DNA of 64,000 nucleotides from JBGAKG01 sp044224495 (GTDB taxonomy: Bacteria; Myxococcota_A; Polyangia; Polyangiales; Polyangiaceae), in contig JBGAKG010000004.1 of the NCBI GenBank assembly GCA_044224495.1, positions 420,136 to 484,135 on the forward strand, read 5' to 3'. The position numbers and the translations under genes were made by a program. The stretch's first letter is position 1, and every line of letters begins with the position of its first letter. Positions 60,733-64,000 of this stretch are shown in pieces. The notes under the pieces are model-generated. The model did not search any database, had not been told where the DNA came from, and saw only the letters and a program-made list of their open reading frames with translations.

Positions 60733-61041
60733 TCACACGCTGGCGATCGCCGCTTCGAGCTCGCCCAACGCGTGGGAATCGCCCTTCTTCTTCGCGCACG
60801 CAATGCCGGCGGTCATCCACTCGCGGGCCGCATCGAGCTGTCCCATCGCCTGGAGCATCTGGCCGCACATGAGGTACATCGCGACGTAATCGGGCGTCGT
60901 CTCGCGGAGCTTCTGGAACGTGCGCAGCGCATCATCGTGGCGCTGCAGGTTCCGGTACTCCATCGCGAGGCCATACCAAGCGAACGGGTCCGTGGAGCCC
61001 TCGCTCGTGATCTTCTCCAGGAACGCGAGGCGCTTGCTCAC
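60733..61041 (-). CDS. small TPR protein
   Basis: A 102-aa protein made of about two and a half TPR units (PFAWYGLAMEYRNLQRHDDALRTFQKL, AMYLMCGQMLQAMGQLDAAREWMTAGIACA). The GTG start lies 2 bp after the hpt stop, so it is co-transcribed with hpt. A protein-protein adaptor role is inferred. The frame is open far upstream, but that is antisense and non-coding. Confidence 0.78.
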   Translation of the reverse strand: MSKRLAFLEKITSEGSTDPFAWYGLAMEYRNLQRHDDALRTFQKLRETTPDYVAMYLMCGQMLQAMGQLDAAREWMTAGIACAKKKGDSHALGELEAAIASV

Positions 61042-61043
61042 CG

Positions 61044-61568
61044 TCAGCTCCGCTCGACCACACCGATGAACGGCAGGTTGCGATAGCGCTCCGCGAAGTC
61101 CAGTCCGTAGCCGACGACGAACTTGTCCTCGATCGTGAAGCCCAGATAGTCGACCTTCACCTGCACCCGCGCGCGCGCCGGCTTGTGCAGGAGCGAGCAC
61201 ACCTTCACGCTCCGCGGCTGGCGCGTGCGGAACAGATCCATCAGGTGCGCGATCGTCAGGCCCGTGTCCACGATGTCCTCGACGATGATCACGTCTTCTT
61301 CCGCGATCGGCTTCGACAGGTCCTGTGTGATCTGGACGACGCCGCTCGTCTCCGTCCCCTCGCCGTAGGAGCGCACGCCCAGGAAGTCGATTCGCAGCGG
61401 CAGATCGATCGCCCGCGCCAGATCCGCCGCGAAGACGAAGCTGCCCTTGAGCACGCACACGAGCACGAGGGGCCTGCCCGCGTACTCCTTCGTGATCTCC
61501 GCCCCGAGTTCGTTCACGCGGGCCGCAATCTGCTCCCGCGAAAGCATGGTGACGATCCGCTCCGACAT
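61044..61568 (-). CDS. hpt: hypoxanthine phosphoribosyltransferase
   Basis: A 174-aa enzyme. The PRPP-binding motif is VEDIVDTG (96-103), with the N-terminal VLKGSFVFAADL and C-terminal VVGYGLDFAERYRNLPFIG typical of bacterial Hpt. It makes IMP or GMP from free purine bases and PRPP. It is followed by a TPR gene on the same message. Confidence 0.94.
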   Translation of the reverse strand: MSERIVTMLSREQIAARVNELGAEITKEYAGRPLVLVCVLKGSFVFAADLARAIDLPLRIDFLGVRSYGEGTETSGVVQITQDLSKPIAEEDVIIVEDIVDTGLTIAHLMDLFRTRQPRSVKVCSLLHKPARARVQVKVDYLGFTIEDKFVVGYGLDFAERYRNLPFIGVVERS

Positions 61569-61601
61569 GGCCGCGGTGTGTAGAGGGGCTGCGCCCGCCC
61601 G

Positions 61602-63899
61602 TCAACGGAGGGCGGTGCTCACCGTGAGCGACTCGCCGTCGGTTTCGACGACGACCTCGCCATCGCGGTCGGTCCGCAGCGTGCGGATCCCCCGCGCCTC
61701 GAGCGCACCGACGGTGACGGGGTGCGGGTGCCCGAACCGGTTCCGCACCCCGCACGAGATCACGGCGAGCTCCGGATGGACCGCGTCGAGCAGCGCATCG
61801 CTCGACGACGTTCGCGAGCCGTGGTGCCCGACCTTGATCACGTCCGCGGCGAGCGCAGTCCCGTGGCGCGCGACGAGCTCGGCCTCTTCTTCCCGCTCGG
61901 CATCGCCCAGGAACAAGAACGCCCGCCGACCCAGGCGCACGCGGAGGACGAGCGAGTTGTCGTTGGGGCCGCGCTCGACGCTCGGTCCCGGACAAGGCGC
62001 GAGGACCTCGATCGTCGCTCCCCCGATCACGTGGGTGCCGCAGAGGACGTCGGGGCGCCGGAGCTTCCATGTACCAAATTGGGACAGGAGGACGCCGTAG
62101 GCGCCCGCGACGCCCTCGCGCTCGCCTTGCCCCGTGTCCCAGAGCTCGGCCGCCCGCACGCCGCGCAGCGCCGCCGGGAGCCCCCCGTAGTGATCGGGGT
62201 GCGGGTGGGACAGCACGACCGCGCGGAGCTCCGTTCGCCGCCGCGCGCGGAGCACCGGCCCGACGACTCGGTCTCCGACGTCCACCGGGCTCCCGACGAT
62301 CCCGCCTCCGTCGACGAGGATCGCCGTCCCATCGGGAAGATCGAGGAGCGCCGCGTCCCCTTGGCCCACGTCGAGGAACGACGCGCGGAGCACGCCCGTC
62401 GGTCGCGCCGCCGCCGACGCACGCAGCTCGAGGAGCAACACGAGCCCGGCGCACGCCAGGACCCCCGGCGCCCGAGCTCGGCGCAGCGCGACGCCGCCGA
62501 TCGCGACGGCGAGGACCGCCAGCTGTGCATCCGTCGGTGGCGGGACCGGCACCACGGGAACGTGCGCAGCGGCGCGCGCGATCCCGCGGGTCACCACCAG
62601 CGCTCCCCCCGCCGCAGCCGCCGCACCCGCCTCGGCCGCCGGCAACGGCGCGAGCACGGCGTGGCCGAGGCACAGCGGGAGCGCCGCCGTCTCCCCGACC
62701 GGCACCGCGACGAGGTTCGCGACGAGCCCGACGACCGACACGTTCCCCGCCATCCGCGCGATGATCGGCGCGCACGGGAGCGTCGCCGCCAGCGTCGCCG
62801 CCACCGAGCGGACGACGGGTCCAGGGAGCCACCGCGCCCGCTCGGTCAGCGCCCGCGAGAGCCGCTCGCCGAACGCGAGCAGCCCGAACGTCGCCGCCGC
62901 CGACAGCGTGAACGAGACGTCGTACGCGCCCAACGGATCCACGACGACGAACGCCCCCACCGAGACGGCGAGCGCGCGCCACGGATCGACGCGCCGCGCG
63001 AGCGCGCGCAGCACGAGCTGCGCCGTGAGCATCCACGCCGCGCGGATCGCCGAGCCGCTCCCACCCGCGAGCTCCGCGTAGGCCCAACACAGCGGCACAC
63101 CGAGCGCCGCCGCGAAGCGCCCGACGTCCCACCCGAGCACGAGCGGCGTCCGCGCGAGCAGCGCGCGCAACAGCCGCACCGCACCGACGACCACCAGGAC
63201 CAAGTGCATGCCGGACACGGCCAGCAGGTGCGAGAGCCCACTCGCGCGAAACGCGCCGTCATCCGCGGGATCGAGATCCGACTCGCCGAGCACGAGCGCG
63301 CGCGCCATGGGGGCGACCTCCGGCGCGTACGTTGCCGCGATTCGAGCCCGAACGTGCGCGCGCGCCCGATCGATCCAAGCGCCGGGTCCGACGCCCCGCA
63401 CGTGGACGGAGACGTCCTTCGCGCCACCGCTGCGAGCCACGCCACGTCGGGTGACGCCGAGCTCGACGTTGGCGAACCGCTCGGGAGCCGCCAAATCGGC
63501 GACGAACGCGACGCGGTCCCCCCGGGCGAGCTCAGGAGGCCCACCGAACAGCGCGACCCGCACGGTCGCATCCTCTCCCGCGCCGCAATCCACGTGCTCG
63601 GCCTCGCCCACCCACTGGAGCGACCCACCCCGCTCGACGGGCGACGTCGCCACGGTCGCCTCACCCGAGCATCGCGCAATCCGCGGAAGCGCCGCATCGG
63701 CCCGCGCCCGCATCGACTCGGCCTCGACCGTGGCCTGCCGAGCCCGCACCGCACCCCCAACGAGCCCGACCAAGAGCAGGACGGCCACCCGGCCCCGCCG
63801 CCGCGCCATCACGACGAAAGCGAGCGCCACGGCCCCGACGGCAACGGGAGCCCCACCCCACAGCCCACCGCCGAGCCACCCAAGGACGAGCCAAATCAC
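61602..63899 (-). CDS. comEC: ComEC/Rec2-family DNA uptake channel
   Basis: A 765-aa protein with all three parts of full-length ComEC. The N-terminal membrane and OB-like region spans ~1-190. The competence domain (ALVLGESDLDPADDGAFRASGLSHLLAVSGMHLVLV) begins near residue 200 with several helices. A C-terminal metallo-beta-lactamase domain has FLDVGQGDAALL, DGGG, SHPHPDHYGGL and a late KVGHHGSRTSS. It forms the inner-membrane channel for single-stranded DNA in natural transformation. The start is the ATG at 63899; the last 100 bp of the window hold nothing else. Confidence 0.92.
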   Translation of the reverse strand: MIWLVLGWLGGGLWGGAPVAVGAVALAFVVMARRRGRVAVLLLVGLVGGAVRARQATVEAESMRARADAALPRIARCSGEATVATSPVERGGSLQWVGEAEHVDCGAGEDATVRVALFGGPPELARGDRVAFVADLAAPERFANVELGVTRRGVARSGGAKDVSVHVRGVGPGAWIDRARAHVRARIAATYAPEVAPMARALVLGESDLDPADDGAFRASGLSHLLAVSGMHLVLVVVGAVRLLRALLARTPLVLGWDVGRFAAALGVPLCWAYAELAGGSGSAIRAAWMLTAQLVLRALARRVDPWRALAVSVGAFVVVDPLGAYDVSFTLSAAATFGLLAFGERLSRALTERARWLPGPVVRSVAATLAATLPCAPIIARMAGNVSVVGLVANLVAVPVGETAALPLCLGHAVLAPLPAAEAGAAAAAGGALVVTRGIARAAAHVPVVPVPPPTDAQLAVLAVAIGGVALRRARAPGVLACAGLVLLLELRASAAARPTGVLRASFLDVGQGDAALLDLPDGTAILVDGGGIVGSPVDVGDRVVGPVLRARRRTELRAVVLSHPHPDHYGGLPAALRGVRAAELWDTGQGEREGVAGAYGVLLSQFGTWKLRRPDVLCGTHVIGGATIEVLAPCPGPSVERGPNDNSLVLRVRLGRRAFLFLGDAEREEEAELVARHGTALAADVIKVGHHGSRTSSSDALLDAVHPELAVISCGVRNRFGHPHPVTVGALEARGIRTLRTDRDGEVVVETDGESLTVSTALR

Positions 63900-64000
63900 G
63901 CCCCCCGTCCATCAACCCCCATACCAACAAAAAACCGGCCCCAATCCACCCCCCACCCCCGGCGCGCCACGGCGAGGGGTGGCGCAGCACCAATCTCTTC

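Overview
The window is 64 kb of very GC-rich, densely packed DNA. Its gene content points to a large-genome predatory or soil member of the Myxococcota. It has several Hanks-type Ser/Thr kinases (one fused to AAA/TPR modules, one to PilZ), three lipoproteins made of the Cys-rich repeats typical of myxobacteria, an AgmX/PglI-like lipoprotein, hybrid histidine kinases, and convergent genes often separated by fewer than 10 bp. The taxon is inferred from gene content and not from a marker gene.

Layout. Positions 1-26.8 kb are chromosomal: the end of a RecB/AddA-type helicase-nuclease, a giant kinase, two translationally coupled Cys-rich lipoproteins, a second kinase, a carotenoid oxygenase, a hybrid histidine kinase, a tandem pair of GIDE-like membrane proteins, a divergent LysR/SDR pair, clpS, a second SDR, two independent ArsR-AHSA1 modules, a third Cys-rich lipoprotein, a Kef-type K+/H+ antiporter with its flavoprotein partner, and an NHL-repeat lipoprotein. 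A tRNA-Ser(TGA) gene lies at 26857-26944.

Positions 26.9-38.08 kb are an integrated element of about 11.1 kb. It is bounded by a perfect 43-bp direct repeat that covers the 5' half of tRNA-Ser. It carries a tyrosine integrase next to attL, a probable recombination-directionality factor, a large unknown (possibly replication-like) protein, a small HTH regulator, a serine recombinase, a PD-(D/E)XK restriction-endonuclease candidate, a DNA methyltransferase, a LexA-type self-cleaving repressor, small unknown genes and an AIPR-family (abortive infection) nuclease. An 11-bp motif occurs twice inside each end in opposite orientations, as expected for arm-type integrase sites. This is a mobile defence island. 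The minus-strand run AIPR - small genes - LexA-like - methyltransferase, with several stop/start overlaps, is the best candidate for a little-described system, because it joins an SOS-type switch to DNA modification and an abortive-infection nuclease.

Positions 38.1-64 kb are chromosomal again. They hold a SUKH-type protein and lipoprotein pair, a DoxX/HxlR pair, and a compact six-gene signalling operon (41.4-49.5 kb). The operon contains two hybrid histidine kinases (one with two kinase cores), two REC-EAL proteins, a Ser/Thr kinase fused to PilZ, and a small protein; a separate PilZ protein lies just upstream. Then come hflX, a nitrilase-family enzyme, a TetR regulator with an alpha/beta hydrolase whose promoter carries a near-perfect operator, rpoZ, a methyltransferase, a YggS/PipY protein, TPR and AgmX-like proteins, rarA, a four-helix-bundle gene flanked by inverted G-rich tandem repeats, a TPR protein, hpt and comEC.

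Regulation visible in the sequence includes palindromes at the starts of ArsR, TetR-target, LysR and LexA-like genes. A recurrent TAnnnT hexamer lies only 5-11 nt before many start codons, which suggests frequent leaderless transcripts.
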